Below, piece by piece: positions 8,536 through 18,817 of a DNA stretch of 61,622 bases (positions within the stretch are counted from its first letter, which is position 1; every line of letters begins with the position of its first letter). The DNA comes from Chloroflexota bacterium (lineage in GTDB: Bacteria > Chloroflexota > UBA11872): assembly GCA_026707285.1 (NCBI GenBank), contig JAPOXD010000015.1:1-61622 (forward strand), in the 5' to 3' direction. The translations under genes and the position numbers were made by a program. A model generated the notes under the pieces. It was given only the letters and a program-made list of their open reading frames with translations. It did no database searches and was not told where the DNA came from.

Positions 8536-9554
8536 TGGCCACCGCCGCGCCCGCTTCGGCCGTAGGGACCAAACCCCTGGTCACGGTCGAGGACCTCCGG
8601 AAGCGCTTTCCGGTCTCCACCGGCCTCTTCGAGCGCAGCCACAGCTTCGTCCACGCCGTCGACGGCGTCTCATTCGATCTGGCGCGCGGCGAAAGCTTCG
8701 GCCTCGTCGGCGAGTCCGGCTGCGGCAAGACGACCACGGGCCGGTTGTTGGTGCGCCTCGCCGAGCCAAGCGACGGGCGGGTGCTCTTCGACGAAAGCGG
8801 CGCCGCGCCAACCGACATCACCCACCTGGCCGGCGCGGACCTCAAGGCCTTTCGTCGCCGAGCGCAAATGATCTTTCAGGACCCCTACGAGTCGCTCAAC
8901 CCGCGCCGCACGATCTTCGACACCGTCGCCGAGCCGCTCAAGGTCCAAAACGCGTGCGGGCCGCATGAGTGCCTCGAACGCGTCTCCCGCATGCTGGAGA
9001 TGGTCGGGCTCACGCCGCCAGAGGCCTACCTGTTCCGCTACCCCCACGAGCTGTCCGGCGGGCAGCGGCAGCGCGCCGCCATTGCCCGGGCGCTGGTCAT
9101 CGAGCCGATCTTCGTCGTCGCCGACGAACCCACCTCGATGCTCGACGTCTCGATCCGAACCGGCGTCATGCAACTCATGCAGAGCCTCGCCGACCGCCTG
9201 GGCATCAGCTACCTCTACATCACCCACGACCTGGCCGTGGCGCGCTATATGTGCTCCCGCATCGCCGTCATGTATCTCGGCAAGATCGTCGAGATGGGCG
9301 ACACCGAGGCCGTGCTCCAGCAACCCAAACATCCCTACACCCAGGCGCTGCTATCCGCCGTGCCGATCCCCGACCCCACCGTCACCCGGGCGCCGGTCAG
9401 AATCGCCGGCGGCGTCTCGACGCCGGTCGACCCGCTCCCCCGCTGCCGCTTCTACGACCGCTGCCCCATCGCCGACGACTTCTGCCGCGACAACGACCAC
9501 CCGCCGCTCGAAGACAAAGGCTCGGGGCAGTTGGCGGCTTGCTATAAGGCGTAG
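8535..9554 (+). CDS. Oligopeptide ABC transporter ATP-binding protein, DppF/OppF type
   Basis: Second ATPase, 339 residues from ATG 8535. Walker A GESGCGKTTTGRLL, Q-loop IFQDPYESLNPRRTI, signature LSGGQRQRAAIARAL, Walker B VVADEPTSMLD, and ITHDLAVARYMC. The C-terminal oligo_HPY domain again has clustered cysteines (CRFYDRCPIADDFC). The extended frame upstream of 8535 lies inside the previous gene and is not coding. It is the last gene of the importer operon; an intergenic repeat follows at 9620. Confidence 0.94.
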   Translation: MATAAPASAVGTKPLVTVEDLRKRFPVSTGLFERSHSFVHAVDGVSFDLARGESFGLVGESGCGKTTTGRLLVRLAEPSDGRVLFDESGAAPTDITHLAGADLKAFRRRAQMIFQDPYESLNPRRTIFDTVAEPLKVQNACGPHECLERVSRMLEMVGLTPPEAYLFRYPHELSGGQRQRAAIARALVIEPIFVVADEPTSMLDVSIRTGVMQLMQSLADRLGISYLYITHDLAVARYMCSRIAVMYLGKIVEMGDTEAVLQQPKHPYTQALLSAVPIPDPTVTRAPVRIAGGVSTPVDPLPRCRFYDRCPIADDFCRDNDHPPLEDKGSGQLAACYKA

Positions 9555-9619
9555 TGCTCGTTTCGAGCGGTCGTTCGCGATCAGTTTGCCGACCCGCCAC
9601 CGGCATTCCAAGCACCCCC

Positions 9620-9650
9620 TGTCACTCCGAGCGCAGCGAGGAATTTAAGG
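9620..9650. repeat. Intergenic repeat, GTCATTCCGAGCGCAGCGAGG family
   Basis: TGTCACTCCGAGCGCAGCGA followed by GGAATT matches the repeat half-elements at 57742 and 60137 with one change (CACT for CATT). The interior CTCCGAGCGCAGCGAGGA can fold as an imperfect hairpin. It marks the end of the importer operon. Confidence 0.65.
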
Positions 9651-9718
9651 GGCGGGCGGTCAGGCACGGCCGCGGCCGACGGGTTGCCGGTCCGTCCACC
9701 GTCTGACACCATCCACCC

Positions 9719-10075
9719 ATGGGAACGTTCACCATTCCGATCGGCGTCGGTGACCAGGAGCGCGAGCGCTGGACGACGCTTGACGCGCTGGTGGACACGG
9801 GCGCATCGATAACCTCCGTCCCGGCGTCGGTGCTGCGAGACCTGGGCGTGGCGCCGCTGACTCAACAGAGCTTTCAGTTCGGGCAGGGCGAGGTTCGACT
9901 CATGGACGTTGGCCAGACATGGGTGCGGATCGAGGGGCGTGAAGTCGTCACTCTCGTGCTGTTCAACGAAGAGGGCACGCTGCCCTTGCTAGGCGCGCTC
10001 GCCCTCGAGGGAGTATTCATGGGCGTTGATCCGGTCGCCAAGCGGCTCGTGCCCGTCGAAGGGCTGATGGTCTAG
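9719..10075 (+). CDS. Retropepsin-like aspartic protease domain protein
   Basis: A 118-residue single-domain protein. LDALVDTGASITSVPASVL carries the DTGAS motif, where the Asp is the catalytic residue of clan AA proteases, and LPLLGALALEGVF matches the hydrophobic-hydrophobic-Gly flap partner. Monomers of this size act as dimers in retroviral and related bacterial families. There is no signal peptide or membrane segment, so it is probably cytosolic. It lies 35 bp upstream of an antitoxin-like gene on the same strand. Function beyond the fold is unknown; proteolysis has been shown for only a few bacterial relatives. Confidence 0.75.
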   Translation: MGTFTIPIGVGDQERERWTTLDALVDTGASITSVPASVLRDLGVAPLTQQSFQFGQGEVRLMDVGQTWVRIEGREVVTLVLFNEEGTLPLLGALALEGVFMGVDPVAKRLVPVEGLMV

Positions 10076-10110
10076 CGGCCACCCGCCTGGCGCTGGAGTG
10101 GAAGTGATCT

Positions 10111-10398
10111 ATGGCTGAGACGTTCACTCGATGGGATGTGGCCGATCATCTGCAAACCAAGGAGGACGCCCGGCTCTACCTCGAAGCCTGCGCCGAGGAG
10201 GATCCAGGCGACGGCAGCCTTATCCGAGCCGCGCTCAACGACATCGCGCGCGCCCAGAACATGAGCCGCCTGGCCCGGGAAATCGGAATGACGCGCGAGG
10301 GGCTCTATAAGGCACTGTCAGCGAGCGGCAATCCGTCCTTCGCCACCGTCATGCGCATCACCCGCGCCTTGGGCATGCAGCTGCGGATTACCGTTTAG
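10111..10398 (+). CDS. Addiction-module antidote protein, HigA-like (COG3636 type)
   Basis: A 95-residue helix-turn-helix protein. The N-terminal segment WDVADHLQTKEDARLYLEAC and the HTH region MSRLAREIGMTREGLYKALS are typical of the antidote family whose toxin partner is a HigB/RelE-like protein. The gene order in that family is toxin then antitoxin. Here the upstream gene encodes a retropepsin-like protein and no RelE-fold toxin is visible nearby. It is therefore either an orphan antitoxin or part of an unusual pair. Confidence 0.8.
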   Translation: MAETFTRWDVADHLQTKEDARLYLEACAEEDPGDGSLIRAALNDIARAQNMSRLAREIGMTREGLYKALSASGNPSFATVMRITRALGMQLRITV

Positions 10399-10466
10399 CA
10401 GTCCGGTCTGCCGACGCCTGCGACGTCAACCTCGTTGACTACCACTAGAAGGACGCCTACAGGCCC

Positions 10467-10751
10467 ATGAAGAATCCGCCGCATCCAGGTCTGTCGGTGC
10501 GGTTCGACTGCCTTGAGCCCCTCGACCTGAGCGTCACCGAGGCGGCACGACGCCTGCGTGTCAGCCGCAAGCAGCTGTCGGATATCGTGAATGGTCGCTC
10601 GGGAATCTCGCCCGAGATGGCGATCCGCCTGGACAAGGCATTCGGTGGTGGCGCCGCCACCTGGTACCAGCTACAGGCCGCCTACGACTTGGCGCAGGCC
10701 TTGAAGCGGTCGGACGAGATCCAGGTCGAACCCATTCTCGCCGAGGCATAG
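10467..10751 (+). CDS. HigA-family antitoxin, XRE-type, orphan
   Basis: A 94-residue protein that matches the HigA family: PPHPG near the N-terminus, [20 protein letters not shown] as the [23 protein letters not shown], and the family ending [13 protein letters not shown]. HigA normally follows a HigB toxin. Here it is preceded by another antitoxin-like gene (68 bp upstream) and followed by a very small membrane peptide frame. A role as a repressor without toxin is possible. Confidence 0.82.
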   Translation: MKNPPHPGLSVRFDCLEPLDLSVTEAARRLRVSRKQLSDIVNGRSGISPEMAIRLDKAFGGGAATWYQLQAAYDLAQALKRSDEIQVEPILAEA

Positions 10752-10832
10752 GCCGGGCCGGCTCGTCGTGGCATGTACTCGTCCCCATCGAGCCCAAGGG
10801 GAGTTCAGACGACCGCGGAAGGAGGCGATCGA

Positions 10833-10946
10833 ATGAGCGCGTGGATTAAGCGCAACCCGGTCTCGACTGCGGTGCTGGTGCTCGCCGTGCTGCTGGGCGC
10901 CATGTGCTCCGCCGCCGACGGTCGCACGCCCATGGTCCCGGTTTAA
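10833..10946 (+). CDS. Small hydrophobic peptide, 37 residues, function unknown
   Basis: A short frame with a strong ribosome-binding site: AAGGAGG (10819-10825) 7 nt before ATG 10833. The peptide begins MSAWIKRNPVST, then a hydrophobic stretch AVLVLAVLLGAM, then a short polar tail ending TPMVPV. It has the shape of a single-pass membrane peptide or a bare signal sequence. It sits between an orphan HigA gene and a Phd/VapC pair. Candidates are a type I-like toxin peptide, a secreted peptide or a gene remnant. No homologue is recognised. The ribosome-binding site is the main evidence that it is translated. Confidence 0.4.
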   Translation: MSAWIKRNPVSTAVLVLAVLLGAMCSAADGRTPMVPV

Positions 10947-10962
10947 GGAGACGCCCTAGATA

Positions 10963-10988
10963 GTCATATTCCTGCTTTAGAATATGAC
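10963..10988. promoter_or_regulatory. Perfect 9-bp inverted repeat: likely antitoxin operator over the promoter
   Basis: GTCATATTC (10963-10971) and GAATATGAC (10980-10988) are perfect inverted arms with an 8-bp spacer. They surround the candidate -10 TAGAAT (10978-10983). The AT-rich arms contrast with the neighbourhood. Type II antitoxins usually bind such palindromes to repress their own operon. The right arm reaches within two bases of ATG 10990. Confidence 0.65.
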
Positions 10989-10989
10989 C

Positions 10990-11238
10990 ATGATTCGAGT
11001 CAACATCGCCGACGCGAAGGCGCATCTTTCCCGATATCTGGGCCGGGTCGAGCAAGGCGAAACCATCCTGCTCTGCCGTCGCAATATTCCCGTCGCCGAG
11101 ATACGGCCGCTGCCCAAGCCGCCGCGCAAGCCCCGCCCCGTCGGGATCGACCGCGGCATGAAGATTCCGCCCAGCTTCTTCGAGCCGCTCCCGCAGGATC
11201 TGCTTGACGCCTTTCACGGCGACGCCGATCCCGAGTGA
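10990..11238 (+). CDS. Type II antitoxin, Phd/YefM family
   Basis: An 82-residue protein starting MIRVNIADAKAHLSRYLG, then GETILLCRRNIPVAEIRP, which is the Phd/YefM N-terminal DNA-binding fold. The C-terminal half is Pro/Arg-rich and ends acidic, as for a toxin-wrapping tail. Start choice: ATG 10984 would sit inside the palindromic operator. ATG 10990 fits the family N-terminus and lies 6 nt after the TAGAAT -10, suggesting a leaderless mRNA with no Shine-Dalgarno site. The TGA overlaps the GTG start of the toxin gene. Confidence 0.83.
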   Translation: MIRVNIADAKAHLSRYLGRVEQGETILLCRRNIPVAEIRPLPKPPRKPRPVGIDRGMKIPPSFFEPLPQDLLDAFHGDADPE

Positions 11239-11621
11239 AGCTGCTGCTCGACACCTGCACCTTCCTCTGGCTGGCGACGGACGCCTCGGAATTGAGTCGG
11301 GCGGCCCGAGCAAGCTGCCGCGATCCGGCGAACGAGGTCTACCTGAGCGCTCTCTCAGCTTGGGAGATCGCCATCAAGCATCGGCTCGGCCGCCTACCGC
11401 TCCCGGAGCCGCCGCGGCGCTACGTCGCCAGCCGCCGCCGCTGGCTACAACTTGAGCCGCTGCCGTTCGACGAATCTTGTGCGGTGCACGACGTGCTGCT
11501 GTCGCCGCTTAACCCGGACCCATTTGACCGCGGTCTCGTGTCGCAGGCCATCTTGAACCACATGACCATCGTGACGCCCGACCCGGCGATAGCCCAGTAC
11601 CCGGCGCCCGTCCTCTGGTAG
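11235..11621 (+). CDS. VapC-type PIN-domain toxin
   Basis: A 128-residue PIN domain of the COG3744 type. MKLLLDTCTFLWLATD supplies the first Asp, LSAWEIAIKHRLGRL the conserved Glu, and NPDPFDRGLVSQAILNHMTIVTPD the later Asp residues and the ITxD end. The GTG at 11235 overlaps the antitoxin stop (GTGA), so translation is coupled. It is predicted to be a metal-dependent RNase. It closes the accessory gene cluster before the tRNA-Ser genes. Confidence 0.86.
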   Translation: MKLLLDTCTFLWLATDASELSRAARASCRDPANEVYLSALSAWEIAIKHRLGRLPLPEPPRRYVASRRRWLQLEPLPFDESCAVHDVLLSPLNPDPFDRGLVSQAILNHMTIVTPDPAIAQYPAPVLW

Positions 11622-11734
11622 CCGGTGTCGAGCACGTATTGGTCACGGACCGAGTCATAGTCCCGGAACACGCCGGCCGCCCAAGACACCGCCGCGCGGC
11701 GTGTTTCCGCCCTAGGCCGCAGCGAAACCGCCGG

Positions 11735-11827
11735 CGGAGGAGGTGGGATTCGAACCCACGACCGAGGGGAGCACCCCCGGTAACCGCTTAGCAGGCGGCC
11801 GCACTAGACCAACTATGCGACTCCTCC
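11735..11827 (-). tRNA. tRNA-Ser (anticodon GCT)
   Basis: On the minus strand the 7-bp acceptor GGAGGAG pairs with CTCCTCC. The anticodon loop reads GCT within CCGCCTGCTAAGCGG, a long variable arm (about 20 nt) follows, and GGTTCGAATCC forms the T loop. The discriminator is G and the 3' CCA is not encoded. The 93-nt length and long arm are class II, as expected for serine. Confidence 0.95.
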
Positions 11828-11858
11828 AAGTTCGGACCGGACCGGATCGGGCGTCGGG

Positions 11859-11946
11859 CGGAGGGGGTGGGATTCGAACCCACGAGGCGGGCAAGCCGCC
11901 TAGTGGTTTTCAAGACCACCTCCTTAAGCCACTCGGACACCCCTCC
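11859..11946 (-). tRNA. tRNA-Ser (anticodon TGA)
   Basis: Acceptor GGAGGGG pairs with CCCCTCC. The anticodon stem-loop GTGGTCTTGAAAACCAC gives TGA, a long variable arm (GGCGGCTTGCCCGCC) follows, and the T loop is GGTTCGAATCC. It is an 88-nt class II tRNA with G discriminator and no encoded CCA. It lies upstream of the tRNA-Ser(GCT) gene on the same strand, 31 bp apart, probably in one transcript. Confidence 0.95.
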
Positions 11947-11957
11947 AGCTTTACTGA

Positions 11958-11963
11958 AGTATA
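11958..11963 (-). promoter_or_regulatory. -10 box (TATACT) for the tRNA-Ser pair
   Basis: On the minus strand TATACT lies 11 nt before the first base of tRNA-Ser(TGA), which fits a short 5' leader. No strong -35 is seen. Confidence 0.45.
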
Positions 11964-12068
11964 GCCCGGCCCGATCGGCGAAGGCCCGCGCGCCGCCTGG
12001 CTATGCTGGCGTCGCGCTAATGGCGGCGCACGCGTGGCCACACCGGCGCGAGGTGAGGAGAGAGCGGC

Positions 12069-12485
12069 GTGTGCGGCAAGGCTTCCGTGCCCTGCGGCTG
12101 CGAAGGTTCGCCGGACGGGGCGCTGCGGCGCGGGGCGGCGCTGTTCAATCAGCGCGCCTTCTATGCCCAGCACGAGGTCTTGGAAGACGCCTGGCGGGCC
12201 GAAACGGGAACGGTGCGCGACCTGTACCGCGGGATCTTGCAAGTCGGCGTCGGGTGCTACCACCTCTCGCGCGGGAACTATCGCGGCGCCTGCAATCTCC
12301 TGCGGTACGGCTTGGCGCGTCTGGAGCGGTTCGAACCGGCATGCCTTGGGGTGGACGTGTCGGCGCTGCGGAGGGATGCCTCGCGGGCGCTGGCGGCGCT
12401 CGAAGCGCTGGGTCCGGAGCGCCTGGACAAGTTCGACGATCGCTTGCTCCCGCGGGTGGCCTTCGTCGCGCCGGAGTCTGCCTAG
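12069..12485 (+). CDS. DUF309 family protein
   Basis: A 138-residue all-alpha protein. The family core is clear: LFNQRAFYAQHEVLEDAWR, then RDLYRGILQVGVGCYHLSRG and NLLRYGLARLERF. DUF309 proteins are small cytosolic proteins of unknown function; the conserved HE...E..W pattern suggests a ligand or metal pocket. The N-terminal CGK..CGC cysteines are an extra. Start GTG 12069 has GAGGAG about 8 nt upstream. It is divergent from the tRNA genes and has no obvious operon partner. Confidence 0.82.
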   Translation: MCGKASVPCGCEGSPDGALRRGAALFNQRAFYAQHEVLEDAWRAETGTVRDLYRGILQVGVGCYHLSRGNYRGACNLLRYGLARLERFEPACLGVDVSALRRDASRALAALEALGPERLDKFDDRLLPRVAFVAPESA

Positions 12486-12639
12486 TGACGGACGACTCCG
12501 CGGCTTTGCCGTCCGCACCGCGTCGATCAACCACGGCGCGTACGATGGCGGACCGTAGGCGTCGCGCCGAGATCAAAAGAGGTTCCAGACCGCCGGCGGC
12601 GCTGAGTCGGAAGCCTCGAATAAAACGCAGGGGGAACAA

Positions 12640-13407
12640 ATGGCGGGGGCAATGGCCATCACCGGCGCCGGACGCGGCATCGGTCGAGCGATCGCGTTGC
12701 GCATGGCCCGCGAGGGCTGGGCCGTCGCGGTGTCCGATATCAATGGCGACAGCGCCGCCGCGGTAGCGGCCGAGATCGAGCAGACCGGCGTGCGCGCCCG
12801 CGGCGACGCGCTGGACGTCACCGACCCGGACGCGGTGGCGGCCTGGGTGAACGAGGTGGACGCCGACCTGGGCGGGCTCACCGGCGCGGTGGCAAACGCC
12901 GGCATCATCACCATCCGGCCGCTGCTGGAGGTTGCGCCCGAGGAATGGCGCCGGGTGATGGCCGTCAACCTGGACGGCGCGTTCTTCTTCTGTCAGGCCG
13001 CCGGACGGGTGATGGCGCCGCGCGGAAAGGGCAGCATCGTCATCATCTCCTCGGCCTCGTCCCGCCGCCCATCGCTCTGGCTGGGGCCGTACAGCACCAG
13101 CAAGACCGCGCTGCACGGGCTCACGCGCAACCTGGCCCTGGAGCTGAGCGAGCACCAGGTGCGCGTCAACGCCATCAGCCCCGGCCTCGTGGATACCGAC
13201 ATGTGGGAGAAGATCGACCGCGAGCGCGGCGGGCGCCAGGGTCGGAAAGCCGGCGAGGTGTTCGCCGAGATGATCAAGATGGTCCCCTTGGGCCGCGCGC
13301 AGGTGCCCGAGGACGTGGCCACCATCGCCGCCTTCCTGCTCTCCGAGGAAACCGAGTACATCACCGGGCAAAACATCAGCTACGACGGCGGCTTCCAGAT
13401 GCCCTGA
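12640..13407 (+). CDS. Short-chain dehydrogenase/reductase (SDR), FabG-like
   Basis: A 255-residue classical SDR. The cofactor motif is ITGAGRGIGRAIA, the structural motif is VANAGII, and the catalytic residues are in IISSASSRRPS (Ser) and YSTSK (Tyr and Lys). Asp after the second strand (VSDINGD) suggests NAD(H) preference. The C-terminal ITGQNISYDGGFQMP is typical. The substrate is unknown: 3-oxoacyl-ACP, sugar or acyloin reductases all share these motifs. An AGGGGGAA site precedes ATG 12640. It is a single-gene unit as far as can be seen. Confidence 0.88.
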   Translation: MAGAMAITGAGRGIGRAIALRMAREGWAVAVSDINGDSAAAVAAEIEQTGVRARGDALDVTDPDAVAAWVNEVDADLGGLTGAVANAGIITIRPLLEVAPEEWRRVMAVNLDGAFFFCQAAGRVMAPRGKGSIVIISSASSRRPSLWLGPYSTSKTALHGLTRNLALELSEHQVRVNAISPGLVDTDMWEKIDRERGGRQGRKAGEVFAEMIKMVPLGRAQVPEDVATIAAFLLSEETEYITGQNISYDGGFQMP

Positions 13408-13551
13408 GTCGGGTGCGCGCAGACGGCGATCGCTCGGACATGGCTCCTCGCGCGGTACCGCGACCCAGGCGCCGCCGTCCGACAGCCGCAGCGCGGTGCT
13501 CGGCGCGGCGTCAAACTCACCAGAAGATTCCCCGGAAACAGAAGGTGCCGT

Positions 13552-13560
13552 TGCTATACT
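13552..13560 (+). promoter_or_regulatory. Extended -10 promoter (TGCTATACT) for the S1 gene
   Basis: TGC TATACT forms an extended -10 box 49 nt before the TTG start at 13610. No -35 is visible, as is common for extended -10 promoters. The rest of the 202-bp gap after the SDR gene shows no gene. Confidence 0.55.
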
Positions 13561-13609
13561 CGGGTCCCAGACGACTTTTCTTCGATTCCGAAGTAATAGA
13601 GGTGCTCGC

Positions 13610-14782
13610 TTGACCACAACCGACGACGCGCCGGCCGCCGGCGCCGTCGCGGAGACCATGCCGCCGGACGAAATGCCGGCGCTTGAGTCCATGGAAGCCC
13701 TGCTGGAAGAGGCAACCGCGCAGTTGCCGAGCATCGGCCGCGGCGATGTCCTCGAGGGGGTCGTCGTCGGCATCGAGCCCGACGAGATCCTGGTGGACAT
13801 CGGCCTCAAGGCCGAGGGCTTCGTGCCCGAGCGTGAGCAGTGGGACAACCGGCTCGAGGAGCCCCGTCCGACCTATTCGCTTGGTGAAACGGTGCTCGTC
13901 TACGTGGTGCAGCCGGAGGGCGACGGGCGCGCCATGCTCTCCTTCCGCCGCGCCGAGCAGGAGAAGGTCTGGCGCGCCACCGAGGAGCTCTTCGAAAAGG
14001 GCGAAATCATCGACGCGACCATTCTCGAATACAACAAGGGCGGCGTGCTGGTGGACGTGGGGCCGCGCGGCTTCGTGCCGCTGTCGCAGCTCACCAGCTT
14101 GCGGCGCGGTGCCAGCGACGAGACCGAAGACGAGTTGGCCGCGCGGCTGGCGGAGCTTGTGGGCCGCAAGATCAACGTCAAGATCATCGAGCTCGACCGT
14201 CGCCGCAATCGCCTGATCCTCTCCGAGCGCGTCGCCGAGCGCGAGGTCCGCTCGCGCCGCCGCGAGGTGCTGTTGGACGAGTTACAGGTCGGGCAGGTGC
14301 GGCAGGGCATCGTGAGCAACATCTGCAGCTTTGGCGCCTTCGTCGACCTGGGCGGCGCGGACGGTCTGGCTCACATCTCCGAGCTCTCCTGGAGCCGGGT
14401 CGAAAGCCCCGAGGAGATTCTGAAGCCGGGCCAGGAGATCGAGGTCTACGTGCTGTCCCTCGACCGCGAGGACAAGAAGATCGCCCTCAGCCTGCGCCGC
14501 GCGACCAAGGACCCGTGGCAGTCGCTGGAGTCCAAGTACGGCGTCAACGAAATCGTCGAGGGCGAGGTGACCAAGCTGGCGCCGTTTGGGGCCTTCGTGC
14601 GGCTCACCGACGGCATCGAAGGGCTGGCCCACGCCTCCGATCTCGGCGACGCGGCGCTGGATTCGATGCGCGAGGGCGACTTCGGCAAGTTCCAGATCCT
14701 GAGCATCGACGCCGGCCGGCGGCGAATCCGGTTGTCTCCCTTACCCACCGAGGTCGCCGATAGTGCGACAATGGAGGCGTAG
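13610..14782 (+). CDS. rpsA: 30S ribosomal protein S1, four S1 domains
   Basis: A 390-residue RNA-binding protein with four S1 OB-fold repeats, at about residues 44-112, 130-207, 225-293 and 310-375. Repeats 3 and 4 are best conserved (ICSFGAFVDLGGADGLAHIS and LAPFGAFVRLTDGIEGLAHA). Four-domain S1 proteins are usual outside the Proteobacteria, where six are found. It aids mRNA binding to the ribosome. Start: TTG 13610 with AGAGGTG upstream; the longer frame from 13496 covers the promoter and is rejected. The N-terminal 40 residues are acidic and probably disordered. Confidence 0.88.
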   Translation: MTTTDDAPAAGAVAETMPPDEMPALESMEALLEEATAQLPSIGRGDVLEGVVVGIEPDEILVDIGLKAEGFVPEREQWDNRLEEPRPTYSLGETVLVYVVQPEGDGRAMLSFRRAEQEKVWRATEELFEKGEIIDATILEYNKGGVLVDVGPRGFVPLSQLTSLRRGASDETEDELAARLAELVGRKINVKIIELDRRRNRLILSERVAEREVRSRRREVLLDELQVGQVRQGIVSNICSFGAFVDLGGADGLAHISELSWSRVESPEEILKPGQEIEVYVLSLDREDKKIALSLRRATKDPWQSLESKYGVNEIVEGEVTKLAPFGAFVRLTDGIEGLAHASDLGDAALDSMREGDFGKFQILSIDAGRRRIRLSPLPTEVADSATMEA

Positions 14783-14827
14783 GCCACCGCCCACGGCTGA
14801 TACCGGGGCCGCTGCAGGGGATGTCAG

Positions 14828-17287
<2,460 letters not shown>

Positions 17288-17396
17288 TCGGGCCGTGCGC
17301 CGCAACGGCGCGTTACCGCCTGTCAAACCGTCCCGCAGGAGCCCCGTGAAACCCTTGCGCAGCCTCTCCAATGGGGATTGGGGGGCAGGTCCGGTC

Positions 17397-17432
17397 CCCT
17401 CTCCCTTGATGGGAGAGGGCTAGGGTGAGGGT
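17397..17432. repeat. Hairpin repeat CCCTCTCCC-N5-GGGAGAGGG plus TAGGGTGAGGGT
   Basis: A perfect 9-bp stem (17397-17405 and 17411-17419) is followed by TAGGGTGAGGGT. The preceding GGCAGGTCCGGT is also shared with the copy at 23290. It fills most of the clpC-radA gap. It could act as a transcription terminator structure but lacks a T-tract. Confidence 0.75.
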
Positions 17433-17482
17433 CATTCGGAACTTGCACGCGCGGTGTCAACCAATACCGCCAAGGCCCCCCG

Positions 17483-18817
17483 ATGGCTAAGCCCCGCGCC
17501 AGCTTCATCTGCGAGGACTGCGGCGCGCGCCACCAGCAGTGGAGCGGCCAGTGCGGCGCCTGCGGCGCCTGGAACAGCATCATCGAGCACCGCCCGCCGC
17601 GCGCGGCGGCGTCTTCGGCCTCGGTCGCCGCCGTGCCGCTTGGCGCCGTCGAGGACGATGCCGCGGTGCGGCGCTCCACCGGCCTGAGCGAGTTTGATCG
17701 CGTGCTCGGCGGTGGCCTGGTTGACGGCGCGCTGATTCTCATCGGCGGCGACCCCGGCATCGGCAAGTCCACCCTCGTGCTGCGCGCCGCCGCCGCATTG
17801 GGGACCGACCGCCGCCCCGTGCTCTACGTCGCGGCGGAGGAGTCGCCCCAGCAGGTCCGCATGCGCGCGCGGCGTATGGGCTTGGAGTCCAGCGCCATTC
17901 ATGTGTATCCCGACACCGAGGTCGGCGGCGCTCTGGCCGAGGCCGAGCGGCTGCGCGCCGGACTCGTCGTCGTCGACTCGATTCAAACGGTGCGCGTCGA
18001 GGGCCTGGCCGCGGCCCCCGGCAGTGTCAGCCAGGTGCGCGAGGCCACGGTCCAGATCATGCAGTTCGCCAGGGCGTCCCAAACGCCCGTGATGCTGGTG
18101 GGACACGTCACCAAGGAAGGCACGGTGGCGGGGCCGCGCACCCTGGAACACATCGTGGACACGGTGCTCTACCTCGAGGGCGACGACTTCCACGCCCAGC
18201 GCCTGCTGCGATCGGTGAAGAACCGCTTCGGCCCGACGTTCGAGGTGGCGGTGTTCGAAATGCGCGGCGACGGCCTGCACGAGGTGCCCAATCCCTCCGC
18301 GCTCTTCCTGGCCGAGCGCGACGCCCGCGCGCCGGGCTCGGCGGTGGCCGTGCCGCTGGAAGGCACCCGACCGCTGGTGGTCGAGATCCAGGCGCTGACG
18401 GCGCCGACCGCCTACGCGCTGCCCAAGCGCCTCGCGACGGGATTCGACCTCAACCGCCTGCACATGTTGCTGGCGGTGCTGGGCCGCCGCGCCGGCGTCA
18501 AGCTTGGCCAGCACGACGTCTACGTCAACGTCGTCGGCGGCTTGCGGCTGCGTGAGCCCGCGGTTGACCTGGCCGTGGCGGTGGCCATCGCGTCCAGCGC
18601 GCGCGACCAGGCGCCCGGGCCGCAGGTCGCGGCGATCGGGGAGCTGGGGCTTTCCGGCGAGCTGCGTTCGGTGCCCTCGGCCGCGGTGCGCGTGCGCGAG
18701 GCCGAGCGGCTGGGCTTCACTCGCTGCCTGGTGCCGACCGCCAGCGCCCGCAACGGCGCGACCGAAGGGCTTGGGGCCGCGAATCTGGCGGAGGCCCTGG
18801 CCCTCGCATTGCCATGA
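17483..18817 (+). CDS. radA: DNA repair protein RadA (Sms)
   Basis: A 444-residue ATPase for branch migration in recombination. The N-terminal zinc finger has CEDCG and CGACG, the RecA-like core has Walker A GGDPGIGKSTL, and the RadA-specific motif KNRFG is present. The Lon-like C-terminal domain includes VYVNVVGGLRLREPAVDLAV. Length is normal. It is the first gene of a compact run with ispD (ATGA overlap), an Fpr-like gene and ispF. Confidence 0.94.
   Translation: MAKPRASFICEDCGARHQQWSGQCGACGAWNSIIEHRPPRAAASSASVAAVPLGAVEDDAAVRRSTGLSEFDRVLGGGLVDGALILIGGDPGIGKSTLVLRAAAALGTDRRPVLYVAAEESPQQVRMRARRMGLESSAIHVYPDTEVGGALAEAERLRAGLVVVDSIQTVRVEGLAAAPGSVSQVREATVQIMQFARASQTPVMLVGHVTKEGTVAGPRTLEHIVDTVLYLEGDDFHAQRLLRSVKNRFGPTFEVAVFEMRGDGLHEVPNPSALFLAERDARAPGSAVAVPLEGTRPLVVEIQALTAPTAYALPKRLATGFDLNRLHMLLAVLGRRAGVKLGQHDVYVNVVGGLRLREPAVDLAVAVAIASSARDQAPGPQVAAIGELGLSGELRSVPSAAVRVREAERLGFTRCLVPTASARNGATEGLGAANLAEALALALP

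Noticed and set aside
11622-11690. Minus-strand peptide-like stretch after the second VapC gene
   Set aside because: Reads plausibly as a protein tail (RDYDSVRDQYVLDTGYQ), but I could not link it to any gene and it is too short to call a pseudogene.
12486-12639. Short inverted repeat (CGGACG/CGTCCG) after the DUF309 gene as a terminator
   Set aside because: The stem is only 6 bp with a 15-nt loop and no T-tract; it is not better than chance in this composition.
13496-13609. N-terminal extension of the S1 protein
   Set aside because: These codons cover the promoter region and do not resemble S1; TTG 13610 has a good ribosome-binding site.
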